In this document: positions 50,871 through 60,083 of the stretch, one piece after another
How the letters are laid out: each line of letters opens with the position of its first letter
Position numbering within the stretch: the first letter of the stretch is position 1
From: Bacillota bacterium
GTDB taxonomy: Bacteria; Bacillota; Clostridia; Oscillospirales; Ruminococcaceae
Length of the DNA: 64,000 bases
Direction: 5' to 3'
Assembly (NCBI GenBank): GCA_023460535.1
Contig: JAEWPV010000016.1
Span: forward strand, 434,001-498,000
The notes under the pieces: model-generated
What the model was told of the DNA's origin: nothing
Databases searched by the model: none
The model's input: only the letters and a program-made list of their open reading frames with translations
Made by a program: the position numbers and the translations under genes

Positions 50871-50964
50871 ATGTGGATACAACAGGTAAGGGTAATCTTA
50901 ACACCACAACGCAAACGGATCGGCAGGGGCTGCATAAGCGCTGCAAGGAAAGGGATGGGCATAG

Positions 50965-52065
50965 ATGATAACAGGCACACCGAAAAAGGCGTACATACTG
51001 CTTGCGGACGGTACGGTTCTTACCGGCGAAAGCTTTGGCGCCGAGGGCACGACCATCGGCGAGATTGTGTTTGCCACTGGCATGACGGGGTATCAGGAGA
51101 TGCTTACCGACCCCAGCTACTACGGACAGATTCTGACGCAGACCTACCCGCTCATCGGCAACTACGGCATTAACAGCATTGACGGCGAGAGCGACCGTTC
51201 GTGGGTAAAGGGCTATATCGTGCGCGAGTGGTGTGAGCAGCCGTCAAACTTTCGCTGCGAGCAAACGGTGGATGCGTTTTTAAAGCAACAGGGCGTCATC
51301 GGCATCCACGGGGTGGATACCCGCGCGCTGACCAGAAAAATTCGCGAATGCGGCGTTATGAACGGCATGATTACCACCGAGGATGTGCTTGCCGACAAAG
51401 ACAGCCTGATTGCAAGGATACACGAATACGCCATCACCGACGCGGTGAGCAAGGTAACCTGCGCCGAGCCAAAGCTTTACCCGAGCGATCAGCACAGCTA
51501 TCGGGTTGTAATGATGGACTTCGGCTACAAGGGCAATATTCTAAATTCGCTGCGCAGCCGCGGCTGCGACGTCACGGTGGTGCCTGCCCACACCACGGCA
51601 GAGCAGGTGCTTGCCTATCAGCCTGACGGGATTATGCTAACGAACGGCCCCGGCGACCCTGCCGAGAACACCGCAATTATTCAAACGCTAGGGGCGCTTG
51701 TTGCCTCAGGCGTGCCGATATTCGGCATCTGTCTCGGGCATCAGCTGCTTGCGCTTGCTCAGGGTGCCGAGACTGCCAAGCTCAAGTACGGTCACCGCGG
51801 CGGCAATCAGCCCGTTAAGGATTTGACCGAGGACAGAACCTACATCACAAGCCAGAACCACGGCTACGCGGTGGTCAGCGATACCCTCGACCCTGCGGTG
51901 GGCATGGTCAGCCACATCAACGTCAACGACAATACCTGCGAAGGCGTAATATACAAAAACACCCGCGCGTTTACGGTGCAGTTTCACCCCGAGGCGTGCA
52001 GCGGTCCTCAGGATACCGCGTATCTGTTTGACCGGTTTATTGATTTGATGAAGGAGGCAAAATAG
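50965..52065 (+). CDS. carA: carbamoyl-phosphate synthase small subunit
   Basis: A 366-aa glutaminase subunit. The class I amidotransferase triad is seen in FGICLGHQLLALAQ (Cys), VQFHPEACSGP (His and Glu), with the oxyanion region LTNGPGDPAEN. The N-terminal domain (AYILLADGTVLTGESFGAEG) is the usual CarA fold. It supplies ammonia to CarB for carbamoyl phosphate. The ATG follows AAGGGATGG. The stop is two bases before the carB start. Confidence 0.97.
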   Translation: MITGTPKKAYILLADGTVLTGESFGAEGTTIGEIVFATGMTGYQEMLTDPSYYGQILTQTYPLIGNYGINSIDGESDRSWVKGYIVREWCEQPSNFRCEQTVDAFLKQQGVIGIHGVDTRALTRKIRECGVMNGMITTEDVLADKDSLIARIHEYAITDAVSKVTCAEPKLYPSDQHSYRVVMMDFGYKGNILNSLRSRGCDVTVVPAHTTAEQVLAYQPDGIMLTNGPGDPAENTAIIQTLGALVASGVPIFGICLGHQLLALAQGAETAKLKYGHRGGNQPVKDLTEDRTYITSQNHGYAVVSDTLDPAVGMVSHINVNDNTCEGVIYKNTRAFTVQFHPEACSGPQDTAYLFDRFIDLMKEAK

Positions 52066-52067
52066 GT

Positions 52068-55000
52068 ATGCCAAGACGCGAAGACATCAAAAAGGTACTG
52101 GTCATCGGTTCGGGTCCCATCGTAATTGGGCAGGCGGCCGAGTTTGACTATGCGGGCACACAGGCCTGCCGCGCTCTGAAGTCCGAAGGGCTAGAGGTCG
52201 TGCTGATTAACTCAAACCCCGCTACCATCATGACGGATAAGGCAATGGCCGACAAGATCTACGTAGAGCCGCTTACCCTTGACGTGGTAAAGCGCATTAT
52301 AGAGATGGAAAAGCCCGACAGCCTGCTCAGCACGCTGGGCGGTCAAACGGGGCTTACCCTCTCCATGCAGCTAGCCAAAGAGGGTTTTTTGGATGCGCAG
52401 GGCGTGCGTCTACTGGGTGCCAATCCCGAAACCATTCACAAGGCGGAGGATAGACAGGCGTTTAAAGACACCATGATTGAGATCGGCGAGCCGGTCATCC
52501 CCTCCCGCGTGGAGACGACGGTAGAGGGTGCTTTGGAGTTTGCCGAGGAGATTGGTTACCCCGTTATCGTTCGCCCCGCCTTTACCTTAGGAGGCTCGGG
52601 CGGCGGCATCGCACAGGACAAAGAGCAGCTGCTTGAGATTGCCACCAACGGGCTGCGCCTGTCTCCCATCACACAGGTGCTGATAGAAAAGTGCATCTCG
52701 GGCTGGAAAGAGATCGAGTTTGAGGTAATGCGCGACAGCAAGGACAACGTAATTACCGTCTGCTCGATGGAAAACTTCGACCCCGTAGGCGTTCACACCG
52801 GCGACTCGATTGTCGTCGCCCCCGCACAAACCCTTGCCGATAAGGAATACCAGATGCTGCGAACGGCGTCTTTAAATATCATCTCCGCGCTGAAGGTAGA
52901 GGGCGGCTGCAACTGCCAGTTTGCAATGCACCCCACCAGCTTTGAGTATGCGGTTATTGAGGTAAACCCCCGTGTGTCGCGCTCCTCCGCGCTTGCTTCC
53001 AAGGCGACGGGCTACCCCATTGCCAAGGTGGCGTCTAAAATCGCCATCGGCTATTCGCTAGACGAAATCAAAAACGAGGTGACGGGCAAGACCTGCGCCT
53101 GCTTTGAACCGGCACTCGATTATATTGTCGCCAAGTTCCCCAAATGGCCGTTTGACAAGTTCGTGTACGCCGAGCGAACCCTAGGCACCCAGATGAAGGC
53201 GACGGGCGAAGTCATGAGCATCGGCGTAAGCTTTGAGCAGGCAATTTTAAAGGCGGTGCGCTCTATCGAGCTTGGGCTTGATACGCTGCGGCTGCCAAAG
53301 CTTGCCGCAAAAACAGACTCGGAGATCGCCGAGCTTGTCACCCACTGCGACGACGAGCGCATGTTTGTGCTGTTTGAGGCAATCGGGCGCGGCATGGATC
53401 TTGAGTGGCTGCACGAAACCACCATGGTGGATATGTGGTTCTTACACAAGATGAAGCATCTTGCCGACTTTGAGCAAACCCTTGCGTCAAGCAAGCTGAC
53501 CGACGAGCTGTACCTTAAGGCGAAAAAGCTAGGCTATCTGGACAAAACGATTGCGCGCCTTTCGGGGCAGACCATCGCAAAGCCCCGGTTTGCGTCCTAT
53601 AAGATGGTTGATACCTGTGCCGCGGAGTTCTCTGCCGACACGCCGTACTTCTACTCCACCTACGACGACGAAAACGAGGCGCGGGAGTTTATTGACGCGC
53701 ACCCCACCGACAAAAAGAAGGTAATCGTGTTCGGCTCGGGTCCCATCCGCATCGGGCAGGGCATCGAGTTTGACTACTGCTCGGTGCACTGCGTGTGGTC
53801 GCTGAAGGAGGCAGGGTACGAGGCGGTTATTATCAACAACAACCCCGAAACCGTTTCAACCGATTTCGACACCTCCGACCGCCTGTACTTCGACCCGCTT
53901 ACCCCCGAGGACGTGCGCTCGGTCATCGAAACCGAAAAGCCGTGGGCGGTTGTGGTTCAGTTTGGCGGGCAGACCGCGATTAAGCTGACCAAATACCTGA
54001 GTGAGCTGGGTGTAAAGATACTAGGCACCAGTGCCGACAGCGTCGACGCCGCGGAGGACAGGGAGCGTTTTGACGCGCTGCTCGAGCGCTGTCGCATCCC
54101 GCGCCCGCGCGGCACCACCGTTTACACCACCGAGGAAGCCGCCGAAGCGGCGCGCAAGCTCGGTTACCCCGTATTGCTGCGCCCGTCCTACGTGCTGGGC
54201 GGTCAAAACATGATTATCGCGTACGGCGAGAAGGATGTTCTTGAGTACATGGACATCATTACCGCTACAAAGCTGGAAAACCCCGTGCTCATCGACAAAT
54301 ACATGATGGGTACCGAGGTAGAGGTCGACGCCATCTGCGATGGGGAAGACTATCTCATCCCAGGCATTATGGAGCACATCGAGCGCGCGGGTGTTCACTC
54401 GGGCGACTCGATATCGGTATACCCTTGCCAGAACCTATCGGAGCGGATTAAGAAAACGATTATAGAATATACCGGACGCCTTGCCCGCGAGCTAAAGGTT
54501 GTGGGGCTTGTCAACATTCAGTACGTCGTGTACAACGATATGGTGTATGTCATCGAGGTCAACCCCCGTTCGTCCCGTACCGTTCCCTACATCAGCAAGG
54601 TTACGGGTGTTTCGATGGTGGATATGGCGACCAAGATTATGCTGGGCGCGAAGCTCTCGGACTTTGGCATGGGTACGGGGCTATACCCTGCCGCCGACTA
54701 TGTCGCGGTTAAGGTGCCGGTATTCAGCTTTGAAAAGCTGCATAACGTCGACGTACATCTCGGCCCCGAGATGAAGAGCACCGGCGAGGTACTGGGCATC
54801 GCAAAGACCTTTGAGCACGCGCTATTAAAGGGGCTTGTGGCGGCAGGCTACAACATGAAGAACAAGGGTGGCATCCTCATCTCGGTGCGCGACAGCGACA
54901 AGGAGGAGGTCATCTCGGTGGCAGACCGCTTTGCCAATCTGGGGTTTGACATCTACGCAACCTCCGCCACCGCGCTGAAGCTGAACCAGAACATGATTGC

Positions 55001-55259
55001 GGCAAACTCGGTACGCCGCGCGGACGAGGCAAAGCCAAACGTCATCTCTCTGCTGGAAAGCGGGAAGATTGATTATGTGATGAGCACCTCAGCAAAGGGG
55101 AGAAAACCGCAGAATGAGGGCGTAAAGCTGCGCCGCAAAGCGGTGGAACGCTCAATCGCATGCCTGACGTCCATCGATACCGCACGCGCCCTGCTGGACT
55201 GCCTTGAGATGGAGAACACCATCAAGGACGTGGATTTAATCGACATTACAAAGATATAA
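52068..55259 (+). CDS. carB: carbamoyl-phosphate synthase large subunit
   Basis: A 1063-aa protein with two ATP-grasp halves. Each half carries a preATP-grasp motif (VLVIGSGPIVIGQAAEFDYA near the start; VIVFGSGPIRIGQGIEFDYC near 550) and glutamate-rich metal sites (VIEVNPRVSRSSALASKATG; YVIEVNPRSSRTVPYISKVT). The last 130 residues form the MGS-like allosteric domain (VADRFANLGFDIYATSATAL). It makes carbamoyl phosphate from bicarbonate, ammonia and two ATP for pyrimidine and arginine synthesis. Length and order are normal. A GC-rich hairpin follows the stop. Confidence 0.98.
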   Translation: MPRREDIKKVLVIGSGPIVIGQAAEFDYAGTQACRALKSEGLEVVLINSNPATIMTDKAMADKIYVEPLTLDVVKRIIEMEKPDSLLSTLGGQTGLTLSMQLAKEGFLDAQGVRLLGANPETIHKAEDRQAFKDTMIEIGEPVIPSRVETTVEGALEFAEEIGYPVIVRPAFTLGGSGGGIAQDKEQLLEIATNGLRLSPITQVLIEKCISGWKEIEFEVMRDSKDNVITVCSMENFDPVGVHTGDSIVVAPAQTLADKEYQMLRTASLNIISALKVEGGCNCQFAMHPTSFEYAVIEVNPRVSRSSALASKATGYPIAKVASKIAIGYSLDEIKNEVTGKTCACFEPALDYIVAKFPKWPFDKFVYAERTLGTQMKATGEVMSIGVSFEQAILKAVRSIELGLDTLRLPKLAAKTDSEIAELVTHCDDERMFVLFEAIGRGMDLEWLHETTMVDMWFLHKMKHLADFEQTLASSKLTDELYLKAKKLGYLDKTIARLSGQTIAKPRFASYKMVDTCAAEFSADTPYFYSTYDDENEAREFIDAHPTDKKKVIVFGSGPIRIGQGIEFDYCSVHCVWSLKEAGYEAVIINNNPETVSTDFDTSDRLYFDPLTPEDVRSVIETEKPWAVVVQFGGQTAIKLTKYLSELGVKILGTSADSVDAAEDRERFDALLERCRIPRPRGTTVYTTEEAAEAARKLGYPVLLRPSYVLGGQNMIIAYGEKDVLEYMDIITATKLENPVLIDKYMMGTEVEVDAICDGEDYLIPGIMEHIERAGVHSGDSISVYPCQNLSERIKKTIIEYTGRLARELKVVGLVNIQYVVYNDMVYVIEVNPRSSRTVPYISKVTGVSMVDMATKIMLGAKLSDFGMGTGLYPAADYVAVKVPVFSFEKLHNVDVHLGPEMKSTGEVLGIAKTFEHALLKGLVAAGYNMKNKGGILISVRDSDKEEVISVADRFANLGFDIYATSATALKLNQNMIAANSVRRADEAKPNVISLLESGKIDYVMSTSAKGRKPQNEGVKLRRKAVERSIACLTSIDTARALLDCLEMENTIKDVDLIDITKI

Positions 55260-55263
55260 TAAA

Positions 55264-55303
55264 AAAGGCGGACGGGCGGACTCATAGTCCCGTCCGCCTT
55301 TCG
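55264..55303 (+). terminator. GC-rich hairpin between carB and pyrK
   Basis: AAAGGCGGACGGG (55264-55276) pairs perfectly with CCCGTCCGCCTTT (55289-55301). The T tract is only three, so it is probably a partial terminator or mRNA-processing element tuning pyrK-pyrD. Confidence 0.6.
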
Positions 55304-55324
55304 CAAAAGAAGGAGAACGAAGAG

Positions 55325-56101
55325 ATGAATTATATGCAGGGCGATTACAGTATCACCTTATGCCAACAGCTCGCCGACACCACCTACAGCTTTGTGGTGC
55401 AGTGCAAGGAGGTTGCGGCGATTGCACGCGCGGGGCAGTTTGTACATGTACAGGTGCCCGGCTTTCTGCTGCGCAGACCCATCTCAATCTGCGAGGTGCT
55501 GTGGGAAAGCGGCTGCATCCGGCTGGTGTTTGATATCCGGGGAGCGGGCACCGAGGTGCTTGCCGGTTTTCGCGCAGGGGACAAATTAAACCTGCTTGCA
55601 CCGCTGGGCAACGGCTTCTCGTTACTTGAGAACGGAAAATCCGCCCTTGTGGTTGGCGGGGGCATCGGCGTACCGCCGCTGCTGGAAGTTGCAAAGCATT
55701 ACGGAACGAACACACGCGCGGTGCTCGGGTTTAAAAACGCAGGCTCGGTTATCCTGCAAAACGATTTTGTCGCGGCGGGCGCGCAGGTTATTGTGTGTAC
55801 AGACGACGGCAGCGCCGGGGAACAAGGGCATGTTACACCCGTTGTCCTGCGCGAGATAGAAGCGGCAAGACCGGACATCATCTACGCCTGCGGACCACGA
55901 CCAATGCTTCAGGCAGTCAAGGAAGCGGCGGCACAGTACGGTGTGCGCTGCCAGCTTTCGCTGGAAGAACGCATGGCGTGCGGGGTTGGGGCATGCCTCG
56001 GCTGCGCGTGCAAAACCGAGAAAAACGGCGAGACGCAGTACCTGCATGTGTGCAAGAACGGACCGGTATTTGAAGCGGAGGAGGTGGTGTTTGATGCGTA
56101 A
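55325..56101 (+). CDS. pyrK: dihydroorotate dehydrogenase B electron transfer subunit
   Basis: A 258-aa FAD and [2Fe-2S] protein that passes electrons from PyrD to NAD. The FAD-binding LLRRPISICEV block is near residue 50, the NAD domain has LVVGGGIGVPPLLEVAKHYG, and the cluster cysteines are in ACGVGACLGCACK plus HVCKNGPVF near the C-terminus. RBS is AAGGAGAACG. Its end overlaps pyrD by 8 bp. pyrK-pyrD pairs mark the NAD-linked type 1B enzyme. Confidence 0.96.
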   Translation: MNYMQGDYSITLCQQLADTTYSFVVQCKEVAAIARAGQFVHVQVPGFLLRRPISICEVLWESGCIRLVFDIRGAGTEVLAGFRAGDKLNLLAPLGNGFSLLENGKSALVVGGGIGVPPLLEVAKHYGTNTRAVLGFKNAGSVILQNDFVAAGAQVIVCTDDGSAGEQGHVTPVVLREIEAARPDIIYACGPRPMLQAVKEAAAQYGVRCQLSLEERMACGVGACLGCACKTEKNGETQYLHVCKNGPVFEAEEVVFDA

Positions 56102-57005
56102 CCAGAGTGTGGATATTGCAGGTGTCAAGTTGAAAAACCCGCTGATTGCGGCTTCGGGCACCTACGGCTTTGGCAGGGAATATGAAGCGCTTTACCCGCT
56201 TTCGGTGTGGGGCGGCATATCGCTAAAGGGAATGACCCTGGCTAAGCGCGACGGTAACCCGCCACCCAGAGTGGCGGAAACATCCATGGGCATGCTCAAC
56301 TCTGTCGGGCTGCAAAACCCCGGTGTGGAGTATTTTTTAGAGCATGAGCTGCCCAACCTGAAAACCAAAAACACAGCACTCATAGCTAACGTTGCGGGTA
56401 GCACGTTAGATGATTACAAGGAAATTTGCGCGAGGCTGGACGGGCTTGTAGATATGGTGGAACTGAATATCTCCTGCCCCAATGTAAAGGCGGGTGGCGC
56501 TGCGTTTGGCACAAGCTGCGAAAGTGCCGCCGGCGTGGTGCGCATGGTGCGCCCCGTATTAAAAAATACCCCGCTGATGGTGAAGCTTACCCCAAACGTC
56601 ACCGATATCGCGGCGGTTGCCGAGGCGGTGGAGGCAGAGGGTGCGGACGCGGTATCGCTGATTAACACTCTGCTTGGGATGCGTATAGATGTGAACAGCC
56701 GCCGACCGATACTAAAAAACAACGTGGGCGGATTAAGCGGACCTGCCGTGTTTCCAATTGCGGTTCGCATGGTGTGGCAGGTGGCAAGCAGGGTAAAAAT
56801 CCCCGTGGTGGGGCTTGGAGGCATCGCCACATGGCAGGACGCGGTGGAGATGATGCTCGCGGGTGCGTCCGCCATACAGGTGGGCACCGCGCTGTTTGCC
56901 GATGCCTACGCCCCTGTGAAAATTATAGAGGGATTGACGAAATACCTTGACGACAACCGCATAGACGATATAAACTCTATCGTAGGGCAGGTTAAACCGT
57001 GGTAG
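56094..57005 (+). CDS. pyrD: dihydroorotate dehydrogenase B catalytic subunit (type 1B)
   Basis: A 303-aa FMN enzyme oxidising dihydroorotate to orotate. The catalytic cysteine is in ELNISCPNVKAGGAAFGT; other blocks are NPLIAASGTYGFGREYE, NTLLGMRIDVNSRRPIL and the FMN-binding VGLGGIATWQDAVEMMLAG. The ATG at 56094 follows GAGGAGG, and its overlap with pyrK supports coupled translation of the heterotetramer subunits. pyrB, pyrC and pyrE are not in the window. Confidence 0.96.
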   Translation: MRNQSVDIAGVKLKNPLIAASGTYGFGREYEALYPLSVWGGISLKGMTLAKRDGNPPPRVAETSMGMLNSVGLQNPGVEYFLEHELPNLKTKNTALIANVAGSTLDDYKEICARLDGLVDMVELNISCPNVKAGGAAFGTSCESAAGVVRMVRPVLKNTPLMVKLTPNVTDIAAVAEAVEAEGADAVSLINTLLGMRIDVNSRRPILKNNVGGLSGPAVFPIAVRMVWQVASRVKIPVVGLGGIATWQDAVEMMLAGASAIQVGTALFADAYAPVKIIEGLTKYLDDNRIDDINSIVGQVKPW

Positions 57006-57039
57006 AGGTTGTCCGAGAAAACGATAAAGGAAGTACGTT

Positions 57040-57690
57040 ATGACAGAATTATATCTGGTTCGCCATGCACAGACTGCCGGAAACCGCCAGCGCGCCTTTC
57101 AAGGGCACACAGACGCGGATCTGTCGCCCGAAGGCGAGCAGCAGCTTGAGCGACTTTCTCAGCGGTTTAAGGGCATTGCGATTGACCATATCTATACAAG
57201 CCCCTTAACCCGCGCAAGAAAGACTGCCGACGCGGTAAACCGTCATCACGGCGTAGAGATAACGGTAGAACCCATGCTTATTGAAATTAACGCGGGCGAT
57301 CTCGAGGGCATGCCGTTTACCGAGGTGTTTGCAAAATACCCCGCAGAAGTCGACCGCTTTATCAATGCGCCCGACCTGTTCGCCATGCCGGGCGGCGAAA
57401 GTATGGCACAGGTGTATGAGCGTATGACCACCGCTATCTCGCAAATCGTGCGTCAGAACAAAGACGCGCGGGTCGCCGTGGTGTCGCATGGGTGTGCGCT
57501 GCAAAACTACCTTGCCTTTGCGCTTGGGTATGGGCAAAAGGGGATAGTAAAGGCACCGATTTGCTACAATACGGGTGTTACGCACATCCGTTATACGGAT
57601 AATGGGCTGCCGTTTGTCGCGTTTTTAAACGATGCCGCTCATCTGAGTGCCGAGATGCTCGAGCACAGTAAGTGGGAGCTTAAGCCTTGA
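57040..57690 (+). CDS. histidine phosphatase family protein
   Basis: A 216-aa phosphoglycerate mutase-like phosphatase. The phosphohistidine is in YLVRHAQTAGNRQRAFQGHTD (the usual RHG reads RHA), the acceptor glutamate in INAGDLEGMPF and the second His in AVVSHGCALQNYLA. It likely dephosphorylates a small metabolite; the substrate is not evident. It begins 34 bp after pyrD, so it may belong to the pyr transcript. Repeat copy 4 follows about 70 bp later. Confidence 0.88.
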   Translation: MTELYLVRHAQTAGNRQRAFQGHTDADLSPEGEQQLERLSQRFKGIAIDHIYTSPLTRARKTADAVNRHHGVEITVEPMLIEINAGDLEGMPFTEVFAKYPAEVDRFINAPDLFAMPGGESMAQVYERMTTAISQIVRQNKDARVAVVSHGCALQNYLAFALGYGQKGIVKAPICYNTGVTHIRYTDNGLPFVAFLNDAAHLSAEMLEHSKWELKP

Positions 57691-57759
57691 CAGCGGAGAG
57701 TAGAGCGTAGTGGCAAAGGCGAGGAATGTGTACGTTGTAGTACATAATATACAGAACAC

Positions 57760-57861
57760 CTAATTAACTTATACTGTCTACGAAAAAATCTTCGTAAAAG
57801 CCATAAATGCAAGCTTTTGCTCGATTTTATTCGGACAGCATGGAAGTGAATTAGCTATAGG
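57760..57861. repeat. dispersed palindromic repeat, copy 4
   Basis: About 102 bp, with outer arms CTAATTAACTTATACTGTC and GGACAGCATGGAAGTGAATT and a core almost identical to copy 1. The 3' arm contains CGGACA, 18 nt, TATAGG just before ruvX. Confidence 0.82.
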
Positions 57862-57888
57862 TATCAACGAAAGGGCAAGGATATCAAT

Positions 57889-58326
57889 ATGAAAATTATG
57901 GCTGTTGACCTTGGCGACGCCCGCACCGGGCTTGCCGTGTGCGACCGCACCGAGTTTATGGCGGAGCCGATTGGGGTAATCCATTCTACCAACTTTCTGG
58001 TTACACTGCAAAAGGTTGCCGTAGCCGCTACCGAGTATGATGTGAGTATGATTGTGGTGGGGCATCCGGTCAACATGAACGGCACCATTGGCGAACGCGC
58101 AAAAAAGTGCGAGGATTTTGCCGAAAAGCTTAAAACACTGGTGACAGTTCCGGTGGTATTGTGGGACGAACGCGGCACAACGGTAAGTGCCATCGGCTAT
58201 CTCAACGAAACCAACACACGGGGCAAAAAGCGCAAGGAGGTTGTGGACGCCGTTGCGGCGACAATCATTTTGGAAAGCTACCTTGCTTACCGAAAGAATA
58301 TGAAAAACAAGGAACAAGAGAACTAA
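57889..58326 (+). CDS. ruvX: RuvX/YqgF Holliday-junction resolvase-like nuclease
   Basis: A 145-aa RNase H-fold protein. The metal-binding aspartates are in MAVDLGDARTGLAVCD and near KRKEVVDAVAATIILESYL, with VVLWDERGTTVSAIGYL in between. Family members resolve Holliday junctions or process the 5' end of 16S rRNA. The ATG at 57889 follows GGGCAAGG. Repeat copy 4 ends only 28 bp upstream, so its 3' arm may contribute the promoter. A strong terminator follows. Confidence 0.93.
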   Translation: MKIMAVDLGDARTGLAVCDRTEFMAEPIGVIHSTNFLVTLQKVAVAATEYDVSMIVVGHPVNMNGTIGERAKKCEDFAEKLKTLVTVPVVLWDERGTTVSAIGYLNETNTRGKKRKEVVDAVAATIILESYLAYRKNMKNKEQEN

Positions 58327-58327
58327 T

Positions 58328-58384
58328 AAACACCCGTCGGGTAAACACAGGGGAACTTCCCCACGTGTAAACCGACGGGTGTTT
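58328..58384. terminator. extended terminator between ruvX and the sugar kinase
   Basis: AAACACCCGTCGG (58328-58340) pairs with CCGACGGGTGTTT (58372-58384), and an inner stem GGGGAA/TTCCCC extends the hairpin to almost the whole 57 nt. It serves the convergent genes. Confidence 0.8.
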
Positions 58385-58415
58385 CATATACTGATAATGT
58401 GAAAAAACGATTGTG

Positions 58416-59468
58416 CTACCGGTTAAGCTCGCTTTGTGGTCCGATGCCCTCGTGCGACGCAATTACCGCGCGAACCTCTTTCAGGCTGGTAGACGGCAGG
58501 TCGCCCTCCACGGTGCTTTTAATGGCGCTCATTGCGTTGCCGAACTTCACCATGGCAAGCGGGTCGTTCTCGGTCAGCAAGCCGTACAGCGCGCCCGCCA
58601 CATAGGCATCGCCGCTGCCCACGCGGTCGATGACATCTATGGCCTCATATTCCTGCTCATTAAAAAAGCAGTTCTTGCCCGCGTCGTAAACCGTGGAGGT
58701 AAAATTGTGGCATTTCGGGCTTAACACCTTGCGCTCGGTCGAAGCAATCAGAGAAATATCATTTGCCTTTGCAAACGCGCGCAGAATCTCCTCAAGCGTT
58801 CCGGTCTGTCTAAACGTGCGGCGAAGCGTTTCCTCCGAGACAAAAAGAATATCAATAAGCGGCAGTATGGAGGTGATGGTATTTCTCGCATCCTCCTCGC
58901 TCCACAAATTTGCTCGAAAGTTCACGTCAAACGAGATCAGCGCGCCGTTTTGCTTAAAGCGACGCATCAGCTCGATGGCACAACGGCGGGGCTTTTCGGA
59001 TATGGCAAGCGAGATGCCGCTGGTGTGAAAAAGGCGCGCACTTTGATAGACCTCGGGTAATACCTCGGCAATCTCTACACCGTTAATCGCGGAATGGCGG
59101 CGGTCGTACAGCACCTGCGGCTTGCGGGGGTACGCTCCGTTTTCATAAAAATAGATGCCCACGCGGGACTCGCTGTCCGTGTCCTGAATAATAAAGTCAT
59201 CCTGTACGCCGCAGGAGATAATCGCGTTTTGAATATAGCTGCCTGCGTCGTTTTGCGGCAGACGTGTAATCATCGCGGTATAAAGCCCAAGCATCGACAA
59301 CCCGGCTGCGATGTTAAGCTCCGAGCCTCCCGGGTATCGGCGTAAGGTTTGGCAGTTTTGCAGGCGCTCGTTCTGGTTGGGCGAAAGACGCATCATCACC
59401 TCGCCAAAGGTGACGGCGTCGTAGCGTCTGTTAGTGCCTGATGGCAATGCGTAGTTTGTTGAGTTCAT
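58416..59468 (-). CDS. PfkB-family sugar kinase (2-keto-3-deoxygluconate kinase-like)
   Basis: A 350-aa kinase. VTFGEVMMRLSPNQNERLQN and YPGGSELNIAAGLSMLG are N-terminal signatures; the C-terminal anion hole and base is DRVGSGDAYVAGALYGLL with the catalytic Asp in GSGD. The pattern is closest to KdgK-type enzymes that phosphorylate 2-keto-3-deoxygluconate; other PfkB substrates (fructose, ribose) remain possible. The start at 59468 follows AGAGGAG. A good promoter lies upstream. It is convergent with ruvX. Confidence 0.85.
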   Translation of the reverse strand: MNSTNYALPSGTNRRYDAVTFGEVMMRLSPNQNERLQNCQTLRRYPGGSELNIAAGLSMLGLYTAMITRLPQNDAGSYIQNAIISCGVQDDFIIQDTDSESRVGIYFYENGAYPRKPQVLYDRRHSAINGVEIAEVLPEVYQSARLFHTSGISLAISEKPRRCAIELMRRFKQNGALISFDVNFRANLWSEEDARNTITSILPLIDILFVSEETLRRTFRQTGTLEEILRAFAKANDISLIASTERKVLSPKCHNFTSTVYDAGKNCFFNEQEYEAIDVIDRVGSGDAYVAGALYGLLTENDPLAMVKFGNAMSAIKSTVEGDLPSTSLKEVRAVIASHEGIGPQSELNR

Positions 59469-59561
59469 TTTGGCGCTCCTCTAAATCGGTTTTGTGTAAA
59501 ATCATCTGATTGTTTTGTTGTTAAGTAAAATGAGGTCGCTACTAAAAATCACATCACCTTT

Positions 59562-59590
59562 AAAATACCCTATATTCGTGTGGCTGTCAA
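59562..59590 (-). promoter_or_regulatory. sigma-A promoter of the PfkB kinase gene
   Basis: On the minus strand TTGACA (59590-59585), 17 nt, TATTTT (59567-59562). Elsewhere the 59469-59777 spacer is AT-rich with no other clear signal; a sigma-G promoter for the SASP gene is expected but not confidently seen. Confidence 0.7.
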
Positions 59591-59777
59591 TAAAACATAG
59601 TGCTAAAAAATAGAGCAAAAGTAAACGGCATGCTTTATCAGCATTTTAAAACAAAATAAACCGAAACAGCTTGTATTTGCATCTTGTCGTGCCGCTAATT
59701 GGCACTCATATAACAACTGTTGCGGACTACAATAATACTGCAAACGCTACTAAACAAGAAAAGGAGTGTAAGTGTAA

Positions 59778-59975
59778 ATGGCAAGTCGCGGTAACAAGAT
59801 TGTTGTTCCCCAGGCTCGAGAGGCAATGAACCGATTCAAGATGGAGGCTGCCAATGAGGTAGGCGTAAATCTGAAGGCTGGATACAACGGCGATCTTACT
59901 TCCCAGCAGGCTGGGTCTATCGGCGGACAGATGGTCAAGAAGATGATCGAGGCTTACGAAAATTCCGCAAAATAG
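59778..59975 (+). CDS. alpha/beta-type small acid-soluble spore protein
   Basis: A 65-aa SASP: MASRGNKIVVPQAREAMNRF, then EAANEVGVNLKAGYNGDLTS (the region cut by the germination protease GPR) and SIGGQMVKKMIEAYENSA. These proteins coat spore DNA and protect it from UV and heat, then supply amino acids on germination. Expression should be in the forespore. AAGGAG precedes the ATG. This is direct evidence for endospore formation. A strong terminator follows. Confidence 0.97.
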   Translation: MASRGNKIVVPQAREAMNRFKMEAANEVGVNLKAGYNGDLTSQQAGSIGGQMVKKMIEAYENSAK

Positions 59976-60024
59976 TTTAGGCGGTACCAATTTCTCATAA
60001 TAATCACACCTTGTCAATAGGCTG

Positions 60025-60057
60025 AAAAGGGGTCTGCGCACTGCGCAGACCCCTTTT
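60025..60057 (+). terminator. perfect 16-bp terminator after the SASP gene
   Basis: AAAAGGGGTCTGCGCA (60025-60040) and TGCGCAGACCCCTTTT (60042-60057) are perfect complements around one central base. The A and T ends allow bidirectional use with the convergent DivIVA-like gene. Confidence 0.88.
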
Positions 60058-60083
60058 GTATGTGAGCCGTAAAACAATAAAAA

